Shown: positions 1-7,962, numbered from the stretch's first letter. The stretch: DNA of 49,846 bases from an uncultured Eubacteriales bacterium (GCA_900546515.1 URDG01000020.1:1-49846); one strand, 5' to 3'. A program made the numbers and translations. Notes: generated by a model not told the origin, from the letters alone.

Positions 1-69
1 GGCAACCTGCGTACCGTTATCTGGCGCGCATGGGACGTCTGCATGAAGATCTGATATTGAGCCATACGT

Positions 70-93
70 GGAGCGGGAAGCTATTCCCGCTCC
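70..93. repeat. Perfect inverted repeat, possible terminator hairpin
   Basis: Ten-base arms GGAGCGGGAA and TTCCCGCTCC flank a four-base loop. No T-run follows on either strand, so it is not a classical intrinsic terminator, although it lies just ahead of the yabP gene. The first 60 bases presumably hold the 3' end of an upstream gene; three short plus frames end near positions 45, 54 and 120 and I recognise none of them. Confidence 0.5.
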
Positions 94-164
94 ATCTGTT
101 CAATGGAAAAACAGCATAATGCGGGCGCCTCCCGCCATATACATTAGCGGGGGGTGTCCGCATT

Positions 165-446
165 ATGTCTTATGATGAAGCAAAACAGAACGCAAAGCCG
201 CACAGCCTGAATATTGAAAACCGCACGAAACTGAGCCTGTCGGGAGTGGATGACGTATCCGGCTTTGACGAGAACACGATAATCCTTACTACGAGTCTCG
301 GCGACCTGACCATAAGAGGGGATGGACTGCACATAGACCGCATAGACCTCGACATCGGCCAGCTTGAGGTGCAGGGTCATATCCGTGAGCTGAGCTATGA
401 CGAACCGGTCCAGTCGTCCTCACTGTGGACGAAGCTCTTCGGCTGA
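165..446 (+). CDS. yabP: Sporulation protein YabP
   Basis: 93-residue YabP-family protein. YabP is a small cytoplasmic protein made in the mother cell of endospore formers and needed for normal spore coat/cortex formation; its biochemical role is not known. The sequence shows the family pattern: an N-terminal NIENR segment, a GVDDV..FDE core, a TxxGDLTIRGDGLHI strand region and a short hydrophilic end (SLWTKLFG). The ATG follows a G-rich Shine-Dalgarno stretch (GGGGGGTG). YabP is followed one base later by yabQ, then divIC and an S1-domain gene, the same order as yabP-yabQ-divIC-yabR in Bacillus subtilis, which makes the assignment firm and marks the organism as a spore former. Confidence 0.93.
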   Translation: MSYDEAKQNAKPHSLNIENRTKLSLSGVDDVSGFDENTIILTTSLGDLTIRGDGLHIDRIDLDIGQLEVQGHIRELSYDEPVQSSSLWTKLFG

Positions 447-447
447 C

Positions 448-858
448 ATGGAGATAGAGATAGCAGGGCAGGCCCTTGTGCTGCTGCTCGCTCTCCTGAC
501 GGGCGCGGCCACAGGCTTGATCTATGATCTCCTGCGCCCTCTGCGGCGCAGGAGCGGGCGCGTCGGTTCGGCCGTGCTGGATGTACTTTTTGCGCTGTGT
601 GCAGGCACGGCGGCGTTCGTTTTTGCAATGAGCGCGCCCGGCGGCAGACTGGGGATGTGGGAGCTGACGCTGATACTTGCGGGATTTATTGCATATATGT
701 ACACTCTCAGCAGCAGAATATACCCCGTGGCCGGCAGCATGTTTGAGCTGCTGATCCGCTTATTTGGGCAAATAAAAAAATTTTATAAAAAAACCGCAGA
801 AATGGCAAAATTTCTCTTCCAAAAAGTGAGAGAATGTTTTATTATAAAAAACGATTGA
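448..858 (+). CDS. yabQ: Spore cortex biosynthesis protein YabQ
   Basis: 136-residue membrane protein of the YabQ family, required for cortex formation in Bacillus sporulation. The start is the ATG at 448, one base after the yabP stop; an upstream in-frame ATG at 397 lies inside yabP and is rejected. It begins with a hydrophobic helix (about residues 6-25) containing the family motif GLIYDLLRPLRRR, then two further membrane segments (about 33-55 and 60-85) and a basic, Lys/Phe-rich C-terminal tail (QIKKFYKKTAEM). Membership follows from position as well as topology. Co-transcription with yabP is expected from the one-base spacing, probably under mother-cell sigma-E control, though I could not identify a sigma-E promoter. 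Confidence 0.9.
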   Translation: MEIEIAGQALVLLLALLTGAATGLIYDLLRPLRRRSGRVGSAVLDVLFALCAGTAAFVFAMSAPGGRLGMWELTLILAGFIAYMYTLSSRIYPVAGSMFELLIRLFGQIKKFYKKTAEMAKFLFQKVRECFIIKND

Positions 859-868
859 AGAGGTAATT

Positions 869-1183
869 ATGCAGACTCACTTTACGTTGATGCGGATAGT
901 TGCGGTGGCGCTTCTCGTTTATGCTCTCGCACTTTTTACAACGGCTGCGCGGGATGTGTCCGCAGCAGAGGAAAAGATCGCGGAGCTTCAGGCCGGGCTT
1001 ACCGCGGCTGAGGCCGAGAATAAGCTGCTGAAAGCGAAGCTTGCCGGCGTGCAGAGCGACGCCGGGATAGAGGCAGTTGCGCGTGAGCGTCTGGGTCTGG
1101 TAATGCCGGGAGAGAAAATTTTTTATTTTACGACAGACGGAGAGAATACCGGCGCCGGACCGGCGCCGGGCGGGGGTGCTTGA
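869..1183 (+). CDS. divIC: DivIC/FtsB-family septum formation initiator
   Basis: 104-residue bitopic membrane protein. A single N-terminal membrane helix (about residues 7-27, VAVALLVYALALF) is followed by a coiled coil (about 30-62, heptads rich in Ala, Glu, Leu and Lys) and the family C-terminal motif VARERLGLVMPGEKIFYF. DivIC-type proteins link FtsL and the peptidoglycan synthases at the division septum. The tail after residue 90 is a Gly/Pro/Ala-rich extension without family similarity. GAAGAGG lies 5 bases before the ATG. The stop codon overlaps the next start as TGATG, so translation is probably coupled to the S1-domain gene. Position after yabPQ matches the conserved cluster. Confidence 0.88.
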   Translation: MQTHFTLMRIVAVALLVYALALFTTAARDVSAAEEKIAELQAGLTAAEAENKLLKAKLAGVQSDAGIEAVARERLGLVMPGEKIFYFTTDGENTGAGPAPGGGA

Positions 1184-1632
1184 TGGGACTCGAAATTGGA
1201 GCAGTAGTTGAAGGGAAGGTCACCGGGATCACAAAGTTCGGGGCGTTTGTGTCCCTGCCGGATGGCAGGAGCGGCCTCGTCCATATCTCCGAGGTGGCAA
1301 ACAGTTACGTCAGCGACGTGCACGATTATCTCAGCGTTGGGCAGACGGTGAAGGTGCGTGTGCTGAACATAAGCGCGGACGGGAAGATAAACCTGTCCGT
1401 GAAGCAGGCCGCAGCGCCTCAGCCGCGGCCGCAGCAGCAGGGAGGAGCGTCTGCCGCCGGAAGCAGCCACAGAAGCCAGCCGCCTGCGCGCACGGCAGTG
1501 CCCGTGGCTGATCCGCCCAGCGCCGACAGGGCTTTTGAGGACAGACTGAAAAAATTCATGCAGGAGTCGGACAGCCGTATTGCGGACAACCGTATGTACG
1601 CCGAGCGCCGTCAACGCAGCCGCCGTAAGTAA
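1183..1632 (+). CDS. S1-domain RNA-binding protein (YabR-like)
   Basis: 149-residue protein with one S1 RNA-binding fold at residues 1-72 (GAVVEGKVTGITKFGAFVSL, then GLVHISEV and VGQTVKVRVLNIS), very like B. subtilis YabR and polynucleotide phosphorylase S1 domains. After it comes a Pro/Gln/Ala-rich linker (about 75-110) and a charged helical C-terminal segment (FEDRLKKFMQESDSRIA) seen in many clostridial homologues. The ATG at 1183 is chosen over the TTG at 1180 because it overlaps the divIC stop (TGATG) and follows a GGGGGTG site. It probably binds RNA or ribosomes; the exact role is unknown. It closes the yabP cluster; spoIIE, which follows in B. subtilis, is not here. Confidence 0.85.
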   Translation: MGLEIGAVVEGKVTGITKFGAFVSLPDGRSGLVHISEVANSYVSDVHDYLSVGQTVKVRVLNISADGKINLSVKQAAAPQPRPQQQGGASAAGSSHRSQPPARTAVPVADPPSADRAFEDRLKKFMQESDSRIADNRMYAERRQRSRRK

Positions 1633-1684
1633 GCGGCCGGGCATGATGCATAATACTTTGCGACAAAGAAAGGAAGTAATGTTT

Positions 1685-2992
1685 ATGCCGGACTTTAAAA
1701 AGATGTATGAGAGCAAGCTGACAACGGCCGAGGAAGCAGCCTCGCGCGTGCAGAGCGGCTGGCTCATAGGAACAGACGCCGCAGTTTCCGTTCCGCCGGC
1801 GCTGGTCTCCGCCATTGCCGCGCGGGCTGCAAGGGGAGAGATCTCCGGTGTGAAGATGGATACGCTGCTGGATGCGTACCCGTATGAATTCTATGCGGAT
1901 GATTCGCTCAGCGGCAGACTGACAGGCGTGTCGTGGTTTTCAAGCTCCGGCGCCCGCAAAGCCATCAACGGCGGATGGGGCGACTTTATTCCTTCGTACT
2001 ACCGTGATATTCCCGGCAATATTTCGCGGCTCTATGACCATGATGTTTTCATCGCAGAGGTCTCACCGATGGATAAGCACGGCTATTTCAGCCTCGGCAC
2101 CGTCGGATCGCTGAGCGAGGTGTCCATAGATAAGGCGGAGCGCGTGTTTGTCGTCGTCAACGACAAGCAGCCCAGAGCCGTCTGCGGCGGGCAGATCCAT
2201 GTAAGCCGGGTCGACGCGATAATAGAGGACAGCCATGAGCTTGCCGTCCTGCAGCCCGCGCATATAGATGAGGTGAGCGAGACGATAGGCAATCTTATCG
2301 CCGAGCAGATACCCGACGGCGCATGCATACAGCTGGGTATCGGCGCAATACCCGATGCTACCGGCCTGGCGCTCAAGTCGAAGCACGATCTCGGCATACA
2401 CACCGAGATGTTTACCGACTCCATGGTCGAGCTTATCGAGTGCGGCGCAGTGAACAACAGCAAAAAACAGATACACCGCGGCAAATCGGTCACGACCTTT
2501 GCATTCGGTTCAAAGCGTATATACGATTATATCGACGATAACCCGGCGATGGAAATACTGCCGGTGAACTACGTCAACGACCCTAACGTTATCTGCCGCA
2601 ACGACAACATGATCTCGATCAATGCCGCCGTAGAGGTCGACCTTTGGGGGCAGGTCTGCGCAGAGAGCATCGGCACGAGGCATCTCTCCGGTACCGGCGG
2701 ACAGGTCGATTTCGTGCGCGGTGCATGCCAGTCCAGGGGCGGCAAGAGCTTCATTGCCTTTACCTCCACCGCAAAGGGCGGCACCGTCAGCAAAATACAG
2801 CCCATTCTCACGCCCGGCGCAGTCTGCACGACGAGCAAGAACGATGTGGACTATATCGTCACGGAGTACGGCATCGCACATCTCCGCGGCCTGTCCATTG
2901 CAAAGCGCGTAAAGCAGCTCATAGCCATTGCCCATCCCGATTTCCGCGATGAGCTGACGTTTGAGGCCAAAAAGCGCGGAATGATGATATAA
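1685..2992 (+). CDS. Acetyl-CoA hydrolase/CoA-transferase family protein (Cat2/But-like)
   Basis: 435-residue class-I-fold CoA-transferase of the group containing 4-hydroxybutyrate CoA-transferase and butyryl-CoA:acetate CoA-transferase. These enzymes move CoA between acyl-CoA and acetate through a glutamyl-CoA intermediate. The expected catalytic glutamate is Glu241 in HTEMFTDSM. The GxGG-type motif GTGGQVDFVRGACQSRGGKS and the C-terminal YIVTEYGIAHLRG are intact. The second ATG (1685) is used because AGGAAG at 1671-1676 then has eight-base spacing. A strong terminator follows, so it is likely a single-gene unit. The paralogue at 36.4 kb resembles But more closely; substrate here could be butyryl-, 4-hydroxybutyryl- or propionyl-CoA. 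Confidence 0.85.
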   Translation: MPDFKKMYESKLTTAEEAASRVQSGWLIGTDAAVSVPPALVSAIAARAARGEISGVKMDTLLDAYPYEFYADDSLSGRLTGVSWFSSSGARKAINGGWGDFIPSYYRDIPGNISRLYDHDVFIAEVSPMDKHGYFSLGTVGSLSEVSIDKAERVFVVVNDKQPRAVCGGQIHVSRVDAIIEDSHELAVLQPAHIDEVSETIGNLIAEQIPDGACIQLGIGAIPDATGLALKSKHDLGIHTEMFTDSMVELIECGAVNNSKKQIHRGKSVTTFAFGSKRIYDYIDDNPAMEILPVNYVNDPNVICRNDNMISINAAVEVDLWGQVCAESIGTRHLSGTGGQVDFVRGACQSRGGKSFIAFTSTAKGGTVSKIQPILTPGAVCTTSKNDVDYIVTEYGIAHLRGLSIAKRVKQLIAIAHPDFRDELTFEAKKRGMMI

Positions 2993-3016
2993 AAGAATAA
3001 TAAACGGCCAATAATG

Positions 3017-3048
3017 CGCCGCAGGCATTACATGTCTGCGGCGTTTTT
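3017..3048 (+). terminator. Intrinsic terminator after CoA-transferase
   Basis: CGCCGCAG pairs with CTGCGGCG across an 11-base loop and is followed directly by TTTTTA, 25 bases after the stop codon. Confidence 0.85.
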
Positions 3049-3105
3049 ATGGCATAAGGCCGCATTCGGCGGCGCTGCACGACAAAAACGGAAAAAACCA
3101 GGCAC

Positions 3106-3143
3106 TTGCAGCTTTGACATAATAGTGCTACAATAAATAAAAT
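3106..3143 (+). promoter_or_regulatory. Candidate sigma-A promoter(s) for the RpiB-type gene
   Basis: Two overlapping readings fit: TTGACA (3114-3119) with 18-base spacing to TAAAAT (3138-3143), or TTGCAG (3106-3111) with 17-base spacing to TACAAT (3129-3134). Either places the start just ahead of the ribosome site at 3149. Confidence 0.6.
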
Positions 3144-3163
3144 TCGTTTGGAGGATTGTGAAA

Positions 3164-3592
3164 ATGATTGCGATCGGCTGTGACCACGGCGGCTTTGAAC
3201 TGAAGAAAAAAATTATGGCGCATCTGGATGCGCGCGGACTTGAATATAAGGACTTCGGCACCTATTCGGACGCGAGCTGTGATTATCCCATATACGGCAA
3301 GGCTGTGGCCAAGGCTGTGGCATCCGGCGAATGTGAGCGCGGCATCGTGATCTGCGGGACCGGCATAGGCATATCCATTACCGCAAATAAGGTGCCCGGC
3401 ATCCGCGCGGCGCTGTGCACGGACTGCTTTATGGCGGAAGCCACACGGCAGCATAACGATGCAAATATTCTCGCCCTCGGCGGCCGCGTCGTCGGCGACG
3501 GCCTGGCGCTCAAAATTGTGGACACGTTTCTGGACACGCCGTTTTCTGAAGGAGAGCGGCATATAAGGAGAATAGCCCAGATCGAGGGCTGA
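3164..3592 (+). CDS. rpiB: RpiB/LacAB-family sugar-phosphate isomerase
   Basis: 142-residue isomerase, probably ribose-5-phosphate isomerase B (ribose-5-phosphate to ribulose-5-phosphate, pentose phosphate pathway). It shows the N-terminal GCDHGGFELK loop, the catalytic cysteine Cys64 in IVICGTGIGISI, and His97 in RQHNDANILALGG, all characteristic of the family. The length is typical of RpiB. The ATG at 3164 is preferred over the GTG at 3158 since TGGAGG (3149-3154) is then nine bases away. Some members act on allose-6-phosphate or galactose-6-phosphate; the isolated context does not suggest a lactose or allose operon. The downstream hydrolase-like gene begins 34 bases later and may be co-transcribed. 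Confidence 0.9.
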   Translation: MIAIGCDHGGFELKKKIMAHLDARGLEYKDFGTYSDASCDYPIYGKAVAKAVASGECERGIVICGTGIGISITANKVPGIRAALCTDCFMAEATRQHNDANILALGGRVVGDGLALKIVDTFLDTPFSEGERHIRRIAQIEG

Positions 3593-3625
3593 TACAGGCA
3601 TTGAAAATCATGTGAGGGACTGACT

Positions 3626-4777
3626 TTGGCAAAAAATCTGGAATTCTATAAGGGCCGGCGCAAAAAGAGGAACTATGCGCTCGTGCCTTCGGCGATAGCG
3701 CTCGGCGTTATCATGCTCATAGTTGTGCTTTTCTATGGTATGCAGAAGTATGCGGTCATTACCAAGGACGGCGTAGCGGTGGAGCTGCCTATTCTCACAA
3801 GGGGACAGACGACCGTCGACAGCTCCGGAAACGAGGTAAAGGTTTTCGAGCAGGTCGAAACGGAACTGGTATATGATGAACCGGACTACTCATATATAAA
3901 GGCCACGGCCGGTGACGATGTGCCCGAAATACGCGCGATATTCGTCCCGTATACGGATCTTACAAAAGAAAAGCTCAACGAGTATACCGCCCGCCTTTCG
4001 CGCGGCAACGCGCTGGTGCTGGAGATGAAGCCGCGCAGCGGCAATCTGATGTGGGATTCACAGGCAGACATGGCGCTCGGCTACGGACTTACGGTCTCAA
4101 ACGATCAGACGGCGCAAATGCCCGCGCTCATAGCGGAGCTGAAGGAGAAAAACAAGGATAAGTACTTTGCCGCGCAAATAAGCTGCTGCATTGATGAGCT
4201 TTTCGCCTCGCGCAGTACTACGGTCACGCTGCGCCGCGCGGACAACAACGGCAATGTCATAGACGATAAAGGCACATGGCTCGACCCGTACAATATGAAT
4301 GTGAGGAATTATATCGTGCAGCTCGCGGAAGAGCTGTATGATATGGGCTTTGACGAGGTGATACTGGCCGACGTCGCGCATCCTACATTCTCCGAGCCGA
4401 CGGACCTTATCTACACAAGGCAGCTTTCTACAGCGTCGAGTCCCAAAACCGCGGTGTGCGGCTTTGCGATATATGTGGCCAAGCAGCTGGAGGACAGAAC
4501 GGGCCGCCTGTCGATATACTGCGACAAGTCCACGTCACTTGTAAAGGCGGACGACAGCGGGCAGGACGCGAGCCTTTTCCTGAAGATGTACGACAGAGTA
4601 TATCTCAGGACCGACAAGTATGCTTATCCCTACAATGTTGACGACGTAAAGGGCAGCATTGAAAAGGGAAATGTTTATGACCGTCTTGTTCCGGTGGTCG
4701 AGAACTATCTGCCGGACGACCCAAATGACACCTCATGGGTGCTGGTCGACGTGCTGGAGGAAACCGGCAAAAAATAA
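3626..4777 (+). CDS. Membrane-anchored putative glycoside hydrolase (DUF4015/GH13-like)
   Basis: 383-residue protein with a basic N-terminus (KGRRKKR), one membrane helix at about residues 20-39 and an extracellular domain of about 330 residues. The motifs IRAIFVPYTDL, NALVLEMKP, the tract around AAQISCCIDELFAS, WLDPYNMNVRNYIVQLAEEL, GFDEVILADVAHPTF and YDRVYLRTDK follow the order seen in the putative glycoside hydrolase family with a GH13-like barrel (DUF4015). Substrate unknown; cell-wall polysaccharide is a guess from its location. The start is TTG with GAGGGA eight bases upstream; no ATG lies nearby. It faces moaC, with a shared bidirectional terminator. Confidence 0.75.
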   Translation: MAKNLEFYKGRRKKRNYALVPSAIALGVIMLIVVLFYGMQKYAVITKDGVAVELPILTRGQTTVDSSGNEVKVFEQVETELVYDEPDYSYIKATAGDDVPEIRAIFVPYTDLTKEKLNEYTARLSRGNALVLEMKPRSGNLMWDSQADMALGYGLTVSNDQTAQMPALIAELKEKNKDKYFAAQISCCIDELFASRSTTVTLRRADNNGNVIDDKGTWLDPYNMNVRNYIVQLAEELYDMGFDEVILADVAHPTFSEPTDLIYTRQLSTASSPKTAVCGFAIYVAKQLEDRTGRLSIYCDKSTSLVKADDSGQDASLFLKMYDRVYLRTDKYAYPYNVDDVKGSIEKGNVYDRLVPVVENYLPDDPNDTSWVLVDVLEETGKK

Positions 4778-4791
4778 ACCTGCATAGAAGC

Positions 4792-4828
4792 GAGACCCCG
4801 GTGCATCGGACAGATACACCGGGGTCTC
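4792..4828. terminator. Bidirectional terminator between convergent genes
   Basis: Twelve-base perfect arms GAGACCCCGGTG and CACCGGGGTCTC around a 13-base loop, lying between the plus-strand hydrolase-like gene and minus-strand moaC. T-tracts are weak on both sides. Confidence 0.7.
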
Positions 4829-4840
4829 GGTATTTAACGA

Positions 4841-5323
4841 TCAATATTCACTTCGGGCATAGTCGCCGTGTATGCCTCCTGACTTGGATATGAGACGTAT
4901 GCTGTCTATCACCATGTCTTTCTGCACGGCCTTGCACATGTCATATACCGTCAGCGCTGCCGTGCTCACAGCGGTCAGCGCCTCCATCTCGACGCCGGTG
5001 CGTCCGCCGCACGATACGGAGGCTTTTATCTCTACGGACAGGCGCTCCTCGTCAAGGCTCAGCTCAAGATCGATCCCGTCTATCAGTATCGGGTGGCACA
5101 TCGGAATGAGGTCGGGCGTGCGCTTTGCGCCCATAACACCCGCGATCTGCGCGACGGTCAGCACGTCGCCTTTTTTCATGCCGCCGTTCTTTATAAGGTC
5201 AAATGTGGTCCTGTTGACAAGCACGCGCCCCGCCGCCACGGCAGTGCGCACGGTGACGGGCTTTTCACCGACGTCGACCATCTTTGCGCGTCCCTGCTCA
5301 TTGAAATGTGTAAAATCCGCCAT
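4841..5323 (-). CDS. moaC: Cyclic pyranopterin monophosphate synthase MoaC
   Basis: 160-residue MoaC, which with MoaA converts GTP to cyclic pyranopterin monophosphate, the first stage of molybdenum cofactor synthesis. All catalytic residues known from the E. coli enzyme are present at matching numbers: Lys51 (MKKGD), His77 (MCHPI), Asp128 and Lys131 (YDMCK). The GGRTGVEMEALTAVS block is intact. The start codon lies three bases after the moaA stop, and its Shine-Dalgarno GGAGG is formed by the last two glycine codons of moaA. Patatin, moaA and moaC read as one operon. No other moa, mob or moe genes are in the window. Confidence 0.96.
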   Translation of the reverse strand: MADFTHFNEQGRAKMVDVGEKPVTVRTAVAAGRVLVNRTTFDLIKNGGMKKGDVLTVAQIAGVMGAKRTPDLIPMCHPILIDGIDLELSLDEERLSVEIKASVSCGGRTGVEMEALTAVSTAALTVYDMCKAVQKDMVIDSIRLISKSGGIHGDYARSEY

Positions 5324-5326
5324 GAC

Positions 5327-6280
5327 TCAGCCTCCGATCTGATTCATATTGCGCCCGGCGTGGCTGCGGCTGGACGACGATAGCTCGCCGTGCCAGGCAG
5401 GCTTGGCCAGAATGGCCGTGCGCATCGTTTCAAGCATTCCGTTATAGTCAAGGCCCTTTATGCTGTATTCCGCCGGGGCGTGCAGACAGGGCTTGAGCTT
5501 GCCGTCCGCCGTCAGGCGGAGACGGCTGCACTGCGCGCAGAAATGCGCGCTGACAGGGCTGATAAGCCCCACGTTCCCCGGCGCGCCGGGGAGCCGGTAG
5601 AGCCGGGCAACGCCGTCGCCGGCCGGCTGCGGCTCAAGCTCGGGCAGAGCGTCGAGCACACGTGTGTACGGAATATATGCCTCACTGCCGAAATCCCCGC
5701 TGTCGTACATCGGCATGAGCTCGATAAAGCGCACATCCACCGGGTATCTGCGGCTCAGCTCAGCCAAGGCCGGGATCTCATCGTTGTTGAAGCCTCCGAT
5801 GAGCACCGCGTTTATTTTTACCTTGTCAAAACCGGCGTCCAGCGCGGCGTCCAGCCCGGCCAGAGCCTGACCGAGGGTGCCTGTCCGCGTTATATACGCA
5901 AATTTTTCCGGGTCGAGAGTGTCGAGACTGAGGTTGATGCGCTGCACGCCGGCCTCGCGCAGCGGTTTTGCCAGCGCCGGCAGAAGCGTGCCGTTTGTCG
6001 TGAGGCAGAGCTCGTTTATCCCGTCTACGGCGGCGCAGCGCGCGCATATGGAGACTATGTTTTTGCTGACCAGCGGCTCGCCGCCGGTTATGCGCAGCTT
6101 TGTTACGCCGAGCGCGGCCGCAGCCCTTACGGCCTGCACCATCTCGTCCTCGGTCAGCATATCCTTCGCGGCCGCTCCGCATACTCCGTCCGCCGGCATA
6201 CAGTAGCGGCAGCGCAGATTGCACAGCTCCGTTACGGACATGCGCAGGTAGCTTATATTTCTTCCGTAGCTGTCAATCAT
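5327..6280 (-). CDS. moaA: GTP 3',8-cyclase MoaA (radical SAM)
   Basis: 317-residue radical SAM enzyme that starts molybdenum cofactor synthesis from GTP. The SAM-binding cluster motif is Cys20, Cys24, Cys27 (CNLRCRYC). The second, substrate-binding iron-sulfur cluster motif is Cys248, Cys251 and Cys265 (CAQCSRLRL...KPC). The conserved ITGGEPLVSKN and LTTNGTLL segments are present, and the protein ends in the Gly-Gly dipeptide that is needed for MoaA activity. Start at 6280 gives the standard N-terminus (YGRNISYLRMSVTELC). The ribosome site is weak (GGAT), consistent with translation following the patatin gene 24 bases upstream. Confidence 0.96.
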   Translation of the reverse strand: MIDSYGRNISYLRMSVTELCNLRCRYCMPADGVCGAAAKDMLTEDEMVQAVRAAAALGVTKLRITGGEPLVSKNIVSICARCAAVDGINELCLTTNGTLLPALAKPLREAGVQRINLSLDTLDPEKFAYITRTGTLGQALAGLDAALDAGFDKVKINAVLIGGFNNDEIPALAELSRRYPVDVRFIELMPMYDSGDFGSEAYIPYTRVLDALPELEPQPAGDGVARLYRLPGAPGNVGLISPVSAHFCAQCSRLRLTADGKLKPCLHAPAEYSIKGLDYNGMLETMRTAILAKPAWHGELSSSSRSHAGRNMNQIGG

Positions 6281-6304
6281 ATCTATCCGGCAGCCTGAAA
6301 GCTG

Positions 6305-7387
6305 TCATTCTCCTTCTACGCCGCTTTCAAGCAGCGCCATCAGTTCAGTGTCGGTATATATCTGCATGTTGTCTATATTCAGATCGCCCGCCGCCTTTTC
6401 GATCACTGCGATCAGCAGCTCGTAGTAGCCGCCGGATGCGCCGAGCTGGCGCGCGATCTTCGGCAGGTCATGTTCGCAGTATTCCCGCAGACCGGCCTCG
6501 GAGTCCGCGCTGTCAAGCAGTATTTCAAGAGCCTGACGCTCTGAGAGTGTGCGGTCTATATAATAGTTCCGACCGTAGAGCCCGTACAGCACGCGCTTTG
6601 CGTCGAGGTAGCCTATCTCCATGTCGCGCTTGGACTGTTCCGCATCGAAGTTCAGCACGCCGCCGAGATAGGCGTTCGTGGCGATGTAAGTGACGCTGAC
6701 ATTATCCGGCATGCGAAAACGCCGGTTGTGGCCGATTCCGGGGATGCGCACGGCGATAATATCCCTGTGTCCGTTCACGACAAGCGCGTGCAGCGGCAGC
6801 GTATCAACAAAGCCGCCGTCAGTATAGAACTTTCCGCCGAGCTTTTCAAGCCTGAATGTAGGGTGATACGCGCTTGCAAGCAGCATATCGCAGATCTGAT
6901 CCTCCGGCAGGTCGTTGACCTTGATCTCAAGGGCCTTGCGGTCGCTGAGAGAGACGGTCGCAATATACAGATCCACGTCGGAGGTCTTTATCCTGTGCGC
7001 GTCGATGACCTCGTGCGCCCATGCGCGCAGCGGGGCGACGTCAAGCCCGCGGTTCCTGATTATTTCCCATGCCTCCGGGATGAGCTGCTGCACATCGCCG
7101 CGCTCAAGCTCGCCGCTGAACGCGCGGCTCAGGTTTTCCTCCTGCTCGGCGCTGAGATCCATGATCTTGGAAAGACGCATATCGAGCCATGCATTCATGG
7201 CCCCGTTCAGGTCGCGCATGGCCATCATCCCGCCGTTGAGAGCGCCGACGGATGTGCCGGAGACCGCGTTGTATTTTATCCCGGCCTCGTCAAGCGCCTT
7301 CCAGACGCCTATTTCGTAGCCGCCTTTTGCCCCGCCGCCCTCAAGAGCGATGGCGTAGGTCCTGCTGTTGTCAATTTTGAGCTGCAT
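6305..7387 (-). CDS. Patatin-like phospholipase family protein
   Basis: 360-residue cytoplasmic patatin-type lipid acyl hydrolase. It has the glycine-rich oxyanion loop GGGAKGGYE (residues 17-25), the nucleophile Ser46 in GTSVG, and the catalytic Asp190 in TDGG, so the Ser-Asp dyad is complete. The C-terminal third (from about residue 210) is a mostly helical extension ending in two helices. No signal peptide. GGAGG lies eight bases ahead of the ATG. It opens the operon that continues into moaA and moaC; no functional link with cofactor synthesis is obvious. Substrate probably phospholipid or lysophospholipid by family. Confidence 0.88.
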   Translation of the reverse strand: MQLKIDNSRTYAIALEGGGAKGGYEIGVWKALDEAGIKYNAVSGTSVGALNGGMMAMRDLNGAMNAWLDMRLSKIMDLSAEQEENLSRAFSGELERGDVQQLIPEAWEIIRNRGLDVAPLRAWAHEVIDAHRIKTSDVDLYIATVSLSDRKALEIKVNDLPEDQICDMLLASAYHPTFRLEKLGGKFYTDGGFVDTLPLHALVVNGHRDIIAVRIPGIGHNRRFRMPDNVSVTYIATNAYLGGVLNFDAEQSKRDMEIGYLDAKRVLYGLYGRNYYIDRTLSERQALEILLDSADSEAGLREYCEHDLPKIARQLGASGGYYELLIAVIEKAAGDLNIDNMQIYTDTELMALLESGVEGE

Positions 7388-7490
7388 AGTCGTCCTCCAG
7401 GAATTTCTGATTACAGTATACTACATTTTGGCCGGTTTGGGTGAATAAATTTGTAATTCTTTTCTGTGTTCGGCGCAGACGGAGTGCGAA

Positions 7491-7519
7491 TTGACGGCAG
7501 CGGAGGAATGGAATATAAT
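7491..7519 (+). promoter_or_regulatory. Sigma-A promoter for the DUF1653-like gene
   Basis: TTGACG (7491-7496), 17-base spacer, perfect TATAAT (7514-7519), placing transcription start about 25 bases before the coding start. An in-frame TTG at the -35 is therefore not the start codon. Confidence 0.85.
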
Positions 7520-7550
7520 ATCACACATCTGTATGATGGAGGATAAGCAA

Positions 7551-7799
7551 ATGCGCGAACTGAAGCTCAAGCGTGTATACCGCCATTTCAAGGGGGACTA
7601 TTATCTCGTGGAGGATATAGCCCACTGCTCGGAGACGGGCGAGCCGTATGTGGTCTACAGAAAGCTGTACGGTGACGGGGAACTCTGGATCCGCCCGCTG
7701 GATATGTTCATGGGCGAGGTAGACAGGGAAAAGTACCCCGGCGCGAAACAGAAATACCGTTTTGAATTGCAGGATATAAAAAGCGCGGCAGGTCACTGA
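7551..7799 (+). CDS. Small DUF1653-like protein
   Basis: 82-residue soluble protein. The segment YRHFKGDYYLVEDIAHCSETGEPYVVYRKLYGDGELWIRPLDMF matches the pattern of DUF1653 proteins (short beta-rich proteins with H/F-KG-Y followed by YRxLYGD and WVRP). Function unknown; related domains occur beside NUDIX and thioredoxin-like genes, so a small-molecule or RNA modification role is possible but unproven. GGAGGA (7538-7543) is seven bases before the ATG. It has its own promoter and a strong downstream hairpin, so it is a single-gene unit. Confidence 0.8.
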   Translation: MRELKLKRVYRHFKGDYYLVEDIAHCSETGEPYVVYRKLYGDGELWIRPLDMFMGEVDREKYPGAKQKYRFELQDIKSAAGH

Positions 7800-7870
7800 A
7801 AGCGTTGACGGCCGGGTAAGCCGTGCGCTGCGAAGCGGCGGGATAAAACGTTAAAATGCCTGCGGTTTCG

Positions 7871-7904
7871 AGGAAGCGGTGTGACTGAAGTCACGCCGCT
7901 TCCT
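7871..7904 (+). terminator. Hairpin after the DUF1653-like gene
   Basis: Fifteen-base arms AGGAAGCGGTGTGAC and GTCACGCCGCTTCCT with a TGAA loop and one G-T pair, followed by TTGTAT; a fair but not ideal intrinsic terminator 72 bases after the stop. Confidence 0.65.
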
Positions 7905-7918
7905 TGTATAATGGCTAT

Positions 7919-7962
7919 AAAAAAGACATCCGGCCGTGCCGCATGCGGCGCAGCCGGATGTC
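7919..7962 (-). terminator. Minus-strand terminator for the 28-codon gene
   Basis: On the minus strand GACATCCGGC pairs with GCCGGATGTC (7925-7934 with 7953-7962) and is followed by six T residues (plus-strand A 7919-7924). The loop contains a second palindrome GCCGCATGCGGC. It lies 35 bases after the stop of the tiny minus-strand ORF. Confidence 0.8.

Noticed and set aside
1..120. Short open frame running to 120 as a gene 3' end
   Set aside because: It passes through the perfect hairpin at 70-93 and matches no known neighbour of yabP; two other frames stop at 45 and 54, so the true upstream gene end is undecided.
1123..1815. Minus-strand 230-codon ORF
   Set aside because: Antisense to the S1-domain gene and the CoA-transferase start, no ribosome site, low-complexity composition typical of a shadow frame.
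5390..6298. Plus-strand 302-codon ORF opposite moaA
   Set aside because: Exact antisense of moaA, whose cluster motifs and catalytic context are intact; it has no ribosome site.
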